Source: an uncultured Pontibacter sp.
Lineage (GTDB): Bacteria; Bacteroidota; Bacteroidia; Cytophagales; Hymenobacteraceae
DNA: 64,000 nucleotides
NCBI RefSeq assembly: GCF_947499215.1
Contig: NZ_CANMNI010000001.1
Span: 930,001 to 994,000 of the forward strand
Direction of reading: 5' to 3'
Part shown: positions 34,833 to 43,552 of the stretch, piece by piece
Numbering within the stretch: the stretch's first letter is position 1
Layout of the letters: each line of letters starts with the position of its first letter
Position numbers and translations under genes: made by a program
Notes under the pieces: model-generated
Told to the model about the DNA's origin: nothing
Databases searched by the model: none
The model's input: the letters and a program-made list of their open reading frames with translations, nothing else

Positions 34833-37252
34833 ACAACTATATCTGCATTCACGGACACTTTTACCAGCCGCCCCGCGAGAACCCTTGGCTCAACGAGGTA
34901 GAGCTGCAGGAGTCGGCGCACCCCTACCACGACTGGAATGAGCGCATCACGGCCGAGTGCTACGCCCGCAATTCTGCCTCCCGCATACAAAACGGGCGGG
35001 GACAGATCGTGGACATCATGAACAACTACGCCCGCATGAGCTTCAACTTCGGCCCGACTTTGCTGGAGTGGATGGAGAAGAAAGCGCCCGACATTTACCA
35101 GTCCATACTCGATGCCGACAAAGAAAGCCAGAAGCGTTTCTCAGGGCACGGTGCCGCTATTGGGCAGGTATACAACCACATGATCATGCCGCTGGCCAAC
35201 GAGCGCGACCAGCACACGCAGGTACTTTGGGGAATTTATGATTTCCGGAAACGGTTCGGCCGAGACCCTGAAGGGATGTGGCTCGGCGAAACCGCGGCCA
35301 ACACGGCCACGCTGGAGGTACTGGCCGAGCACGGTATTAAGTTTACCATCCTCTCGCCCTACCAAGCCAAGCGCTACCGCAAAATCGACGAAAAGGAGTG
35401 GCACAATGCGACGGGTGCCAAGATTGATCCGCGCCGTCCCTACCGCTGCACTTTGCCGTCGGGTCGGACTATCGCACTGTTCTTTTATGACGCGCCCGTA
35501 TCGCAGGCCATAGCGTTTGAAGGTTTGCTGGAGAGCGGCGAGAAATTCGCGCATCGGCTCACAACCACCTTTGACGAGCACACCAAGGATCCGCAGCTCA
35601 TGCACATCGCCACCGACGGAGAAACCTATGGCCACCACCACCGCTTCGGCGAGATGGCCCTCTCCTATGCCCTGCACCACATCGAACAGGAACAGCTGGC
35701 CAAGATCACGATTTACGGGGAATATCTGGAGCTATACCCGCCCAAGTATGAAGCCGAGATCATCGAGAACACCTCGTGGAGCTGTATGCATGGCGTGGAG
35801 CGCTGGCGCAGCGACTGCGGCTGCCATACCGGTGGCCACGACGATTGGAATCAGGCATGGCGGGCTCCCATCCGCGAAGGTTTTGACTGGATACGCGATG
35901 AGCTGGAACCGCTCTTCGAAGAAGAAATGCGCAAACTCGGCGCCGATCCGTGGCAGACGCGCAACAATTACATTCAGGTGATCATGGACCGGTCGGAAGA
36001 CTTTGTGCGGGATTTCATCCACACCCACACCGACCGCGAGCTGAGCAAAGGCGAACAGACCAAATTTCTGAAATTGCTCGAAATGCAGTACCATGCCATG
36101 CTCATGTACACCAGTTGCGGCTGGTTTTTCGACGAGGTGACAGGCATCGAAACCATGCAGGACATTCTGTACGCCACCCGCGCTTTACAGCTAGCCAAAG
36201 ACCTAAGCGGCAACGACTATGAAACACCCTTTGTCGAGTTTCTCAAAAAAGCCAAAAGCAACAATAAGGAATATGGCGACGCCTCCAAGGCCTACTATAA
36301 AATTGTGCAGCCAACACAGCTCGATCTGTTGCGTGTAGGCGGGCACTATGCCGTGTCTTCTATCTTCACAGATTCGCCCGATGAACTGCCGCTCTACAGC
36401 TACAAGGCTACCTCGGAGTACTATGAACAAGTAGAAGCCGGGCGACAGAAGCTCGCCATCGGCAAGGCCTTTATCCGGTCCAGCGTGACGTGGGAAGAAG
36501 TGGACATTTCCTTTGGCGTGCTGCACATCGGGGACCACCAGCTGTTTGGGGGCGTGCGCAAGTTCGTAAGCCCCGATGCCTTCGCCACGTTGCACCACGA
36601 ACTCACGAGCGCTTTCGACAAAGGCAACATCACGGAAGTGATCATGCTCTTGGACAAGCACTTCGAGTCGCACAGCTATTCTTTCTGGCACCTGTTCCGT
36701 GACGATCAGAAGAAAATCCTCGATCAGGTGCTCGAACAAACCATGCGGTCTTTGGAGCATGATTTCCAACAGGTATACGACAACAACTACCCGCTTATGG
36801 CCGCCATCAAAAACGTGGGCATGCAGTTGCCGCGGCCGCTGCAGATCACAATAGACTACATCGTGAGTTCGCGCCTTCTCGAAGCCCTGATGGCAGAGCG
36901 AGTGGATGTAGACGCCGTGCTCAGTCTTCTAAAAGAAGTAGAGCGCATGGGCGTGAAACTGGACAAAGAAGCGGTGGATTATGCCGCCACCATCCACGTG
37001 GAGGAAGCCATGAACCACTTGGAGGACAACCCGGATGACACGGCGCACATGGAGTACCTGACGGAGTTGCTCACCGTTATAAACGGTTCAAAACTAGAAC
37101 CTGAGTACTGGCAGGCCCAAAACATCATCTTCCGTATGCGGCAAACTACTTACGAGGAGCGTTGCCACAAAAAAGGCGAGAAAGAAGGCAAATCCGCCGA
37201 CTGGTGTTCCAAGTTTGAAGCACTATATGAAAACCTCAACTTAAAGAAGTAA
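34829..37252 (+). CDS. Glycoside hydrolase family 57 protein with DUF3536
   Basis: An 807-residue GH57-type protein with the C-terminal DUF3536 domain. It starts with YICIHGHFYQPPRENPWLNEVELQESAHPYHDWN, a standard opening of the group; the GH57 barrel includes EGMWLGETAANTATLEVLAEHG with a candidate catalytic Glu and HIATDGETYGHHH with a candidate Asp. DUF3536 members have no settled activity; GH57 enzymes include alpha-amylases, 4-alpha-glucanotransferases and branching enzymes. Here it sits between treZ and treY, with a 4-base overlap upstream and a 7-base gap downstream. It probably acts on the same glucan pool, perhaps trimming or transferring chains. No signal peptide is seen, so it is cytoplasmic. 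Confidence 0.9.
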   Translation: MNNYICIHGHFYQPPRENPWLNEVELQESAHPYHDWNERITAECYARNSASRIQNGRGQIVDIMNNYARMSFNFGPTLLEWMEKKAPDIYQSILDADKESQKRFSGHGAAIGQVYNHMIMPLANERDQHTQVLWGIYDFRKRFGRDPEGMWLGETAANTATLEVLAEHGIKFTILSPYQAKRYRKIDEKEWHNATGAKIDPRRPYRCTLPSGRTIALFFYDAPVSQAIAFEGLLESGEKFAHRLTTTFDEHTKDPQLMHIATDGETYGHHHRFGEMALSYALHHIEQEQLAKITIYGEYLELYPPKYEAEIIENTSWSCMHGVERWRSDCGCHTGGHDDWNQAWRAPIREGFDWIRDELEPLFEEEMRKLGADPWQTRNNYIQVIMDRSEDFVRDFIHTHTDRELSKGEQTKFLKLLEMQYHAMLMYTSCGWFFDEVTGIETMQDILYATRALQLAKDLSGNDYETPFVEFLKKAKSNNKEYGDASKAYYKIVQPTQLDLLRVGGHYAVSSIFTDSPDELPLYSYKATSEYYEQVEAGRQKLAIGKAFIRSSVTWEEVDISFGVLHIGDHQLFGGVRKFVSPDAFATLHHELTSAFDKGNITEVIMLLDKHFESHSYSFWHLFRDDQKKILDQVLEQTMRSLEHDFQQVYDNNYPLMAAIKNVGMQLPRPLQITIDYIVSSRLLEALMAERVDVDAVLSLLKEVERMGVKLDKEAVDYAATIHVEEAMNHLEDNPDDTAHMEYLTELLTVINGSKLEPEYWQAQNIIFRMRQTTYEERCHKKGEKEGKSADWCSKFEALYENLNLKK

Positions 37253-37259
37253 ACACCTT

Positions 37260-39983
37260 ATGGTCTATATTCCGTCGTCTACTTACAGACTGCAACTTTC
37301 CCCGAAATTCAAACTCAGGGACCTTAAACGCATACTCCCCTACTTGCGGGAACTGGGCATCAGCACGATTTACGCGGCTCCTTTTTTCACGGCCCGACCC
37401 GGCAGTGAGCATGGCTACGACGTAACCGACCCGCACCAAATCAACCCTGATGTGGGCACCATGGAAGAGCTGCAGGAAATAGCGGAAGAACTGAAAGCGC
37501 ACAACATGGGGTGGCTGCAGGACATCGTGCCCAACCACATGGCCTACCATCCGAACAATGCTTGGCTGATGGATGTACTGGAGAAAGGCCAGAAATCCAG
37601 CTTCTATTCCTTCTTCGACGTCAACTTCAACCATCCCGATTTCAAGGGACAACTGATGGTGCCTTTTCTGGGGGAGCCGCTGGAGAACGTCGTAAAACAG
37701 AAGCAACTCAAGGTGACGTTTGACGAGAATGGCTTCCGCTTGCACTACTTTGACAACGTATACCCGATCAGTATCGACAGCTATACCTTTCTGTTGCAGC
37801 AAGCCGGTAATAAGCTGAGCGCAGAAGAGGCCAAAGCTGCCCTCGCCCAGCAAATGCAGGCACTGGAGCCACTGATGGCGCACGATACGCTGGAACTTGA
37901 TGCATGGCTGCAGGGCAAGCGAACGCTCTATGGCGCCGTTCAGGAAAAGTCGGAACTGGAACAAGGTATAGCCGATGCACTGCAAGGTATAAACGAGGAC
38001 GAAACGGCTATGCGCCAGCTGTTGGAGCAACAGTATTATGTGCTCACGCACTGGCAGGAAACAGAACAAAAAATCAACTACCGCCGCTTCTTCACCGTCA
38101 ACGACCTGATCTGCACCGCCATGGAGCGACAGGAAGTGTTCGACCACTACCATCAGTTCATCAGAGAGCTCTGCATGCGACAGCTCGTACAGGGCCTGCG
38201 GGTGGACCACGTCGACGGACTTTTCGACCCCGACACTTATCTGGAAAGACTGCGTGCATTGGCCGGCGAAGAGGTATACTTGGTAGTAGAAAAGATTCTG
38301 GAAGGCGAAGAGAACATGCCCGACTACTGGCCAATTGAGGGCAACAGCGGCTACGATTTTCTGGCTTGGGTGAGCAACCTGTATACCAACGCCGAGGGCG
38401 AGCGCAAACTCACCGAGCTATACCGTCGACTGGTACCCGACGCCCCGCTCGACTACGAAAATCTGGTCAATGAGAAAAAGCTTCTGATACTGGAACATCA
38501 CATGCAGGGCGAGCTGCAAAACCTGTTGCGCCTGCTCCGCGATTCGGACTTATTGCCGTCTTCTCTGGACGACAAAAACTGGCACCATGCCTTGGCTACT
38601 TTACTCGCTTCGTTCCCGGTATACCGTATCTACGGCCATACCTTCCCACTGGCTCCCGCTGCCATGGAAGTGGTGGAAGAAGCCTTTAAATTAGCGCACG
38701 AAAAAGCCCCCGAAGCCCAAGCCGAACTCGAGCATCTGCGCACATTATTTGAGTCAGGCGAACAGGATTCAGAAGAGCAAAGACGCCACAAATTGTACTT
38801 TGTGATGCGCAGTCAACAGTTCACGGGTCCGTTGGCTGCTAAGGGAGTGGAAGACACAACTTTCTACAACTACAACCGCTTGCTGGCGCTCAATGAGGTG
38901 GGCAACAGTCCCGATGTGTTTCACATTGCGCGACACGATTTCCATGAACTGATGCAGTATCGGCTGCAAACCTATCCGCATTCCATCAACGCCACGGCCA
39001 CCCACGACACCAAGCGCGGCGAAGGCTCCCGCATGCGCCTGCAGGTACTCAGCGAGATACCCGAGGAGTGGGAAAAAGCCGCGACAGAGTGGATGCAGTT
39101 GGCACAAAAGCACATCAAGAACGACGGACCGACCCCGAACGACCTGTATTTTACGCTGCAAACCTTGCTTGGCGTGATGCCGATTGACGGCAAAGTGGAC
39201 GATACGTTGGTGGAGCGGGTGCAGGAATATCTGGTGAAGGCTTTCCGGGAGGCCAAAGTCAACACGAACTGGTCCGAACCAAACGAGGCCTATGAAACGG
39301 CTGTGAAAAATCTGGTGAAGCAACTTCTACAGGAAGATAAAGAGTTCATGGCTTCCTTCCGGCCTTTCTTCCAGAAAACGGCGCACTTTGGCTGGCTGTA
39401 TTCGCTCTGCCAGACCTTGCTCAAGACCACCTGTCCGGGCGTACCCGATGTGTACCAAGGCTGCGAACTCTGGGACTTCAGTCTGGTGGACCCCGATAAC
39501 CGCCGCCCCGTGGACTACGAAAAGCGGCAGAAATTTTTGAAAGAGATGAAAGCCGGTGAAAGTAGCGACAAGCTGTTGCAGGAAATGCTGTCCTCGCCAG
39601 AAGATGCCCGTGTGAAGCTATACCTGTTGCATAAAGTGCTCCATTTGCGCAATGATCTGAAAGCGCTCTTTGACCATGGGGATTATATACCTTTGCATCT
39701 AAAAGGCAAGCACAGCGAACATGCCATGGCCTTTGCCCGTCACCACGGAAACGACTGGTGTATTGTAGTGGTGCCGCGCTTGCTGACAGATATCATCTCA
39801 GAAAAGGAGCTGCCACTGGGCGAGCCGGTATGGGGCGACACGGTGCTGGAACTACCAGCCGGGGCGCCACAGCAATGGCAACAGCTTTTTGGCAACACCC
39901 AGATACAAGCGTCGCAGGCTATACCTTTAGGTGAGCTTTTTGCGTCTTTCCCTGTAGCACTTTTAACCTCCACAAACCCATGA
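37260..39983 (+). CDS. treY: Malto-oligosyltrehalose synthase
   Basis: A 907-residue GH13 enzyme that converts the reducing-end alpha-1,4 bond of maltooligosaccharides to the alpha,alpha-1,1 bond of trehalose. TreY landmarks: PSSTYRLQLSPKFKLRDLKRILPYLRELGISTIYAAPFF, LQDIVPNHMAYHPNN, the catalytic Asp in GLRVDHVDGLFDP, VVEKILEGEE, QFTGPLAAKGVEDTTFYNYNRLLALNEVG, and TATHDTKRGEGSRMRL. The stop overlaps the malQ start (ATGA). It is the richest place I counted for the GGTATA/TATACC word (11 sites). Confidence 0.96.
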   Translation: MVYIPSSTYRLQLSPKFKLRDLKRILPYLRELGISTIYAAPFFTARPGSEHGYDVTDPHQINPDVGTMEELQEIAEELKAHNMGWLQDIVPNHMAYHPNNAWLMDVLEKGQKSSFYSFFDVNFNHPDFKGQLMVPFLGEPLENVVKQKQLKVTFDENGFRLHYFDNVYPISIDSYTFLLQQAGNKLSAEEAKAALAQQMQALEPLMAHDTLELDAWLQGKRTLYGAVQEKSELEQGIADALQGINEDETAMRQLLEQQYYVLTHWQETEQKINYRRFFTVNDLICTAMERQEVFDHYHQFIRELCMRQLVQGLRVDHVDGLFDPDTYLERLRALAGEEVYLVVEKILEGEENMPDYWPIEGNSGYDFLAWVSNLYTNAEGERKLTELYRRLVPDAPLDYENLVNEKKLLILEHHMQGELQNLLRLLRDSDLLPSSLDDKNWHHALATLLASFPVYRIYGHTFPLAPAAMEVVEEAFKLAHEKAPEAQAELEHLRTLFESGEQDSEEQRRHKLYFVMRSQQFTGPLAAKGVEDTTFYNYNRLLALNEVGNSPDVFHIARHDFHELMQYRLQTYPHSINATATHDTKRGEGSRMRLQVLSEIPEEWEKAATEWMQLAQKHIKNDGPTPNDLYFTLQTLLGVMPIDGKVDDTLVERVQEYLVKAFREAKVNTNWSEPNEAYETAVKNLVKQLLQEDKEFMASFRPFFQKTAHFGWLYSLCQTLLKTTCPGVPDVYQGCELWDFSLVDPDNRRPVDYEKRQKFLKEMKAGESSDKLLQEMLSSPEDARVKLYLLHKVLHLRNDLKALFDHGDYIPLHLKGKHSEHAMAFARHHGNDWCIVVVPRLLTDIISEKELPLGEPVWGDTVLELPAGAPQQWQQLFGNTQIQASQAIPLGELFASFPVALLTSTNP

Positions 39984-41488
39984 TCATACCCAAGCGAAGT
40001 AGCGGTATTTTGCTCCACATCACCTCACTCCCATCGGCCTACGGCATAGGTGATCTGGGTTCGGAAGCCTACAAGTTTGCCGACCTGTTGGCCGAGGCGG
40101 GACAGCGCTACTGGCAGATCCTGCCGCTCAACCCGACTGAGATTGGCTCGGGCAATTCACCCTACAGTAGCCACTCGGCCTTTGCGGGAAACCCCTTGCT
40201 CATCAGTCCCGAGCGGTTGGTGGAAGACGGACTGTTAGACAAAAAAGACATCCGGGCTGGCGGCGGTTTTGACAAGGCCAAAGTAAACTATCCGAGGGTG
40301 GCGGAATATAAAGTAAAATTGTTGCGACAGGCTTACGATAACTTTAAAGATGGCAAGGCCGGCAAGTTGAAAGGCGAGTTCATCCGTTTTCAGGAAGCAC
40401 ACAAGGAGTGGTTAACTGACTTTACGAACTTCGTGGCTTTCAAGCATTACTTTGACCACAAACCATGGACCGAGTGGCCTGTGAAGCTGCAAACCCGACA
40501 GGACCATGCCATGGAGGCGCTTTCCGCTGAACTAGCTGGAGAAATCGAGCGGGAGGCCTTTTTTCAGTTTCTGTTCTACCGTCAGTGGGAAGCGCTCAAG
40601 ACTTACTGCACCTCCAAAGAGATCACCTTTATTGGCGATATGCCCTTCTATGTGAGTCACGACAGTGCCGATGTCTGGGCACACCCGCACATTTTCAAAC
40701 TCGACCGCCAAGGCAAACCCACCGCTTTGTCGGGTGTGCCCCCGGATTATTTCAGCGAAACGGGGCAGCTGTGGGGTACGCCGGTGTTTGACTGGAAGAA
40801 ATTGCAGGAACAGAATTTTGACTGGTGGATAGAGCGCATTGCGCATAATCTGGAGCTATTCGGTTTGCTGCGCCTCGACCATTTCCGCGCTTTTTCGGCA
40901 TACTGGGAAGTACCCGCCGGGGAAGACACTGCCATAAATGGGAAATGGGTTAAAACGCCGGGAGCCAAACTGCTCACAGTAGTAAAAGAGAAATTTCCCG
41001 CCATGCCGATCATTGCCGAAGACCTGGGCGAGATCGACCAACCCGTGCGCGACCTGATGGCCAAGTTTGACCTGCCGGGCATGCGGGTGCTGCTTTTCGC
41101 CTTTGGAGAAGACCTGCCAGAAAGTATTTACGCTCCGCACCATCACGTGCAAAACTCCATTGTGTACACGGGCACGCACGACAACAGCACCGTGCGGGCA
41201 TGGTATGAGCACGACGCCAGCCGCGACGACAAGAAGCGCTTGAGCGACTACAGTGCCCAGCGCCTTTCAAAGGAAAACGCAAGTGCCGTGATGGCGCGAC
41301 TGGCCTATATGTCGGTCTCGCAACTCGTGGTGCTGCCAATGCAGGATGTGCTGGGCTTGGGCAAAGAAGCGATCATGAACAAGCCCTCCACCGCCAAAGG
41401 CAACTGGCAGTGGCGTCTGCAGCCGAATTTGTTTACTAAGACAGTAGCGCATAGGTTAAGACAGGAAATCGAGTTGTATGGGAGATAG
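39980..41488 (+). CDS. malQ: 4-alpha-glucanotransferase (amylomaltase)
   Basis: A 502-residue GH77 enzyme that moves alpha-1,4-glucan segments between chains. It has RSSGILLHITSLPSAYGIGDLG, the LNPT and SPYSS blocks, FIGDMPFYVSHDSADVWAHP, the nucleophile Asp in LLRLDHFRAFSAYWEVPAGE, the acid/base Glu in IIAEDLGEID and the conserved GTHDNSTVRAWYE. As the last gene of the treZ-GH57-treY-malQ operon it probably recycles short maltooligosaccharides left after TreZ action. Confidence 0.96.
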   Translation: MIIPKRSSGILLHITSLPSAYGIGDLGSEAYKFADLLAEAGQRYWQILPLNPTEIGSGNSPYSSHSAFAGNPLLISPERLVEDGLLDKKDIRAGGGFDKAKVNYPRVAEYKVKLLRQAYDNFKDGKAGKLKGEFIRFQEAHKEWLTDFTNFVAFKHYFDHKPWTEWPVKLQTRQDHAMEALSAELAGEIEREAFFQFLFYRQWEALKTYCTSKEITFIGDMPFYVSHDSADVWAHPHIFKLDRQGKPTALSGVPPDYFSETGQLWGTPVFDWKKLQEQNFDWWIERIAHNLELFGLLRLDHFRAFSAYWEVPAGEDTAINGKWVKTPGAKLLTVVKEKFPAMPIIAEDLGEIDQPVRDLMAKFDLPGMRVLLFAFGEDLPESIYAPHHHVQNSIVYTGTHDNSTVRAWYEHDASRDDKKRLSDYSAQRLSKENASAVMARLAYMSVSQLVVLPMQDVLGLGKEAIMNKPSTAKGNWQWRLQPNLFTKTVAHRLRQEIELYGR

Positions 41489-41556
41489 GTATATTTATTT
41501 TTCTGTGTATATTGATTGGCTTATATAAATTTCTGTTATAACCTAAGCCCCTCAGC

Positions 41557-41817
41557 ATGAAAAATAAACTCACCCTCCTCCTTTTGCTCGTCTTGTTATC
41601 GATCAGCGTTCCGCTATTGGCGCAAGACATGGCTTCTTAGGAAATAAGTAGAACTGTGGTGAGAGATGGCGTAAGTATGGGCACGGCGCTTGGTGTATCG
41701 CTCGCGGTGGTTACCTCTTGGTCGCGTAACCAGTCTATTTTGTGGGCTATACTTCATGGTATTCTCAACTGGCTGTATGTTATCTACTTTGCCATCACCA
41801 GAGATTCAAGGGGCTAA
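41557..41817 (+). pseudogene. Small membrane protein gene with an in-frame TAG stop
   Basis: An ATG at 41557 begins a good signal-peptide-like sequence of 27 residues (MKNKLTLLLLLV...PLLAQDMAS), then a TAG at 41638-41640. The same frame continues for 58 more residues to TAA at 41815-41817, with a hydrophobic segment and the pattern SWSRNQSILWAILHGILNWLYVIYFAITR, which I recall from small Bacteroidota membrane proteins. Either the amber codon broke an 85-residue gene, or the real gene is only the second half, starting at ATG 41677 (46 residues) with the first part its decayed leader. Confidence 0.5.
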
Positions 41818-41982
41818 AAAATCATGATCCCAACGACATGAAATGAATAAACTACTGAAAACTCAAATCAACAGACACCCAAGTATCTATTGATTTTAAT
41901 TTTTTATTTCCCTCAAAAATCTTACATTGATTCAGCATTCGGGTATAGCCGAAAACATTCAAACTCCCAAATCTACAGCATT

Positions 41983-42555
41983 ATGCCATTAGCTTCCACA
42001 GCATTACCACTGGGCACTGTAGCACCCAATTTTGCCCTGCTCGACACCGTTTCTGACAAACTGGTTTGTTTAGAGGACGTCGTTTCTACTAAGGCCACCG
42101 TCATCATGTTTCTGTGTAACCACTGCCCTTATGTGCAGCACATACTGGATGAACTGGTGAACGTGGCCAAAACGTACCAGCAACAGGGCGTGAGCTTTGT
42201 GGGAATCAGCGCAAACGATGCGGTAAACTACCCACAGGACGGTCCGCAGCAAATGCGCGAACTGGCCAAGGAGAAAGGCCTTCCTTTCACATACCTATAT
42301 GACCAGACGCAGCAGGTGGCCCGTACCTATCAGGCGGTATGCACACCGGAGTTCTTTGTGTTCGACCGCAACATGCGCCTCGCCTACCATGGGCAGTTCG
42401 ACGATGCTCGCCCTAAAAACGAAACGCCCGTAACAGGCGATGACCTGCGACAGGCGCTCGATACCTTGTTGGCTGGCGATCAGGTTAGCCTTGACCAAAA
42501 ACCTAGTATAGGCTGCGGCATTAAATGGAAAATTCAGCCGGAGGCAGTGGATTAG
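41983..42555 (+). CDS. Thioredoxin-like (AhpC/TSA-type) redoxin
   Basis: A 190-residue thioredoxin-fold protein with the redox motif CNHCPYVQH and SFVGISANDAVNYPQDGPQQMRELAKEKGLPFTYLYD, followed by the cis-Pro region CTPEFFVFD. It matches the cytoplasmic 'thioredoxin family' proteins of about 190 residues found across Bacteroidota, probably a thiol peroxidase or disulfide reductase. ATG 41983 is chosen (MPLASTALPLGTVAPNF), since the in-frame sequence upstream is not conserved-looking. Its last 35 bases overlap the end of the convergent L,D-transpeptidase-like gene. Confidence 0.85.
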   Translation: MPLASTALPLGTVAPNFALLDTVSDKLVCLEDVVSTKATVIMFLCNHCPYVQHILDELVNVAKTYQQQGVSFVGISANDAVNYPQDGPQQMRELAKEKGLPFTYLYDQTQQVARTYQAVCTPEFFVFDRNMRLAYHGQFDDARPKNETPVTGDDLRQALDTLLAGDQVSLDQKPSIGCGIKWKIQPEAVD

Positions 42556-43315
42556 GCTGCGTGCTGGCCATATAGCCGGCCACGGCATTGGCATGGTCCA
42601 AGTAATGAGAGGTGTAGCTCTCATCGCCTGAGTGGATATAGAGAGCAGTTTTGCCTTTCACGGAGTCGATTATGCTCTCGTGCTCACCCAGCGGAACAGC
42701 CGGACAACCCAAACTGCGGCCCAGTCGGCCATATTGATTCATAAAAGCTTCGGTCGCGTACTCGGCACCGTGCATCACGACGGCACGCTCACGGGCATTG
42801 GAATTAAAGGCTTGGTCCATACCATCGAGCCTGAGTGACTTGCCGTGCTTGCCGAAGTAAACTTCATCTGTCACGTAAAAGCCCACGCTGCTCATAAACG
42901 ACTTGTTTTCATTGGAGAAGGTCTGTGCCATTACTTCGCCAGAGTTTCGTCCATGCGCCACATACGTGTTGTGCAGCACTTGTCGGTTGTTGAGGTCAAT
43001 TACCCAAAGTCGCTTTTCGTTGGAGGGCTTCGTGAAATCTACTACCGTTAGGACGCCTTTGTCTGAAAGATGTCCTTCATTATACATGCCGTAGTAGCCC
43101 ATCAGCGCCCTGTTGAACACATCGTAACTCATGTCGGAGGCACTCAGGTTCATCTGGGTATAGAGATCGAACGACACCTGCTCGAAGCGCATCACCTTTA
43201 GGGCCGTGACGTTGCCTTTGACTTTCTTGTCCACCGACACATACTTGCCGATGGCCATCGAAGCGGATGGTGAAAGGAGAAGTGGGGCGAACAAAGGCAG
43301 TAAGCGTTTGCCCAT
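42521..43315 (-). CDS. Murein L,D-transpeptidase catalytic domain family protein (YkuD_2)
   Basis: A 264-residue exported protein starting MGKRLLPLFAPLLLSPSASMA (signal peptide). It belongs to the YkuD_2 branch of L,D-transpeptidases: KRLWVIDLNNRQVLHNTYVAHGRNSG, VVMHGAEYA and the nucleophile Cys in GRSLGCPAVP are all present. Enzymes of this fold cross-link or modify peptidoglycan in the periplasm. The frame extends 45 codons upstream to an ATG at 43450, but that part is highly basic and not signal-like, so 43315 is preferred. The 3' end overlaps the convergent redoxin gene by 35 bases. Confidence 0.88.
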   Translation of the reverse strand: MGKRLLPLFAPLLLSPSASMAIGKYVSVDKKVKGNVTALKVMRFEQVSFDLYTQMNLSASDMSYDVFNRALMGYYGMYNEGHLSDKGVLTVVDFTKPSNEKRLWVIDLNNRQVLHNTYVAHGRNSGEVMAQTFSNENKSFMSSVGFYVTDEVYFGKHGKSLRLDGMDQAFNSNARERAVVMHGAEYATEAFMNQYGRLGRSLGCPAVPLGEHESIIDSVKGKTALYIHSGDESYTSHYLDHANAVAGYMASTQPNPLPPAEFSI

Positions 43316-43552
43316 CTTTTTCTTCCTGCCGCGCCATCTCTCTTTTATACTTTTCTTTCTTACTGTCTTTCTCACGTTCCAGTTTGCTTGGTACAATTCT
43401 AATTGTACGTGCAGGACTTTGCACTGTTCAGATTTGCCAGAAAGGTACAACGCAGCTTGTAAATCATTCTATATCAATTGAAAGGAATCAATTCAGGTAT
43501 CATCTTTGTATAGAAAGGAATACACATCTGAAATCCGGAAAAGAAGACAAAT

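Noticed and set aside
37236..38210. 324-codon open frame on minus across treY
   Set aside because: Antisense to the conserved N-terminal half of malto-oligosyltrehalose synthase; no recognisable domain.
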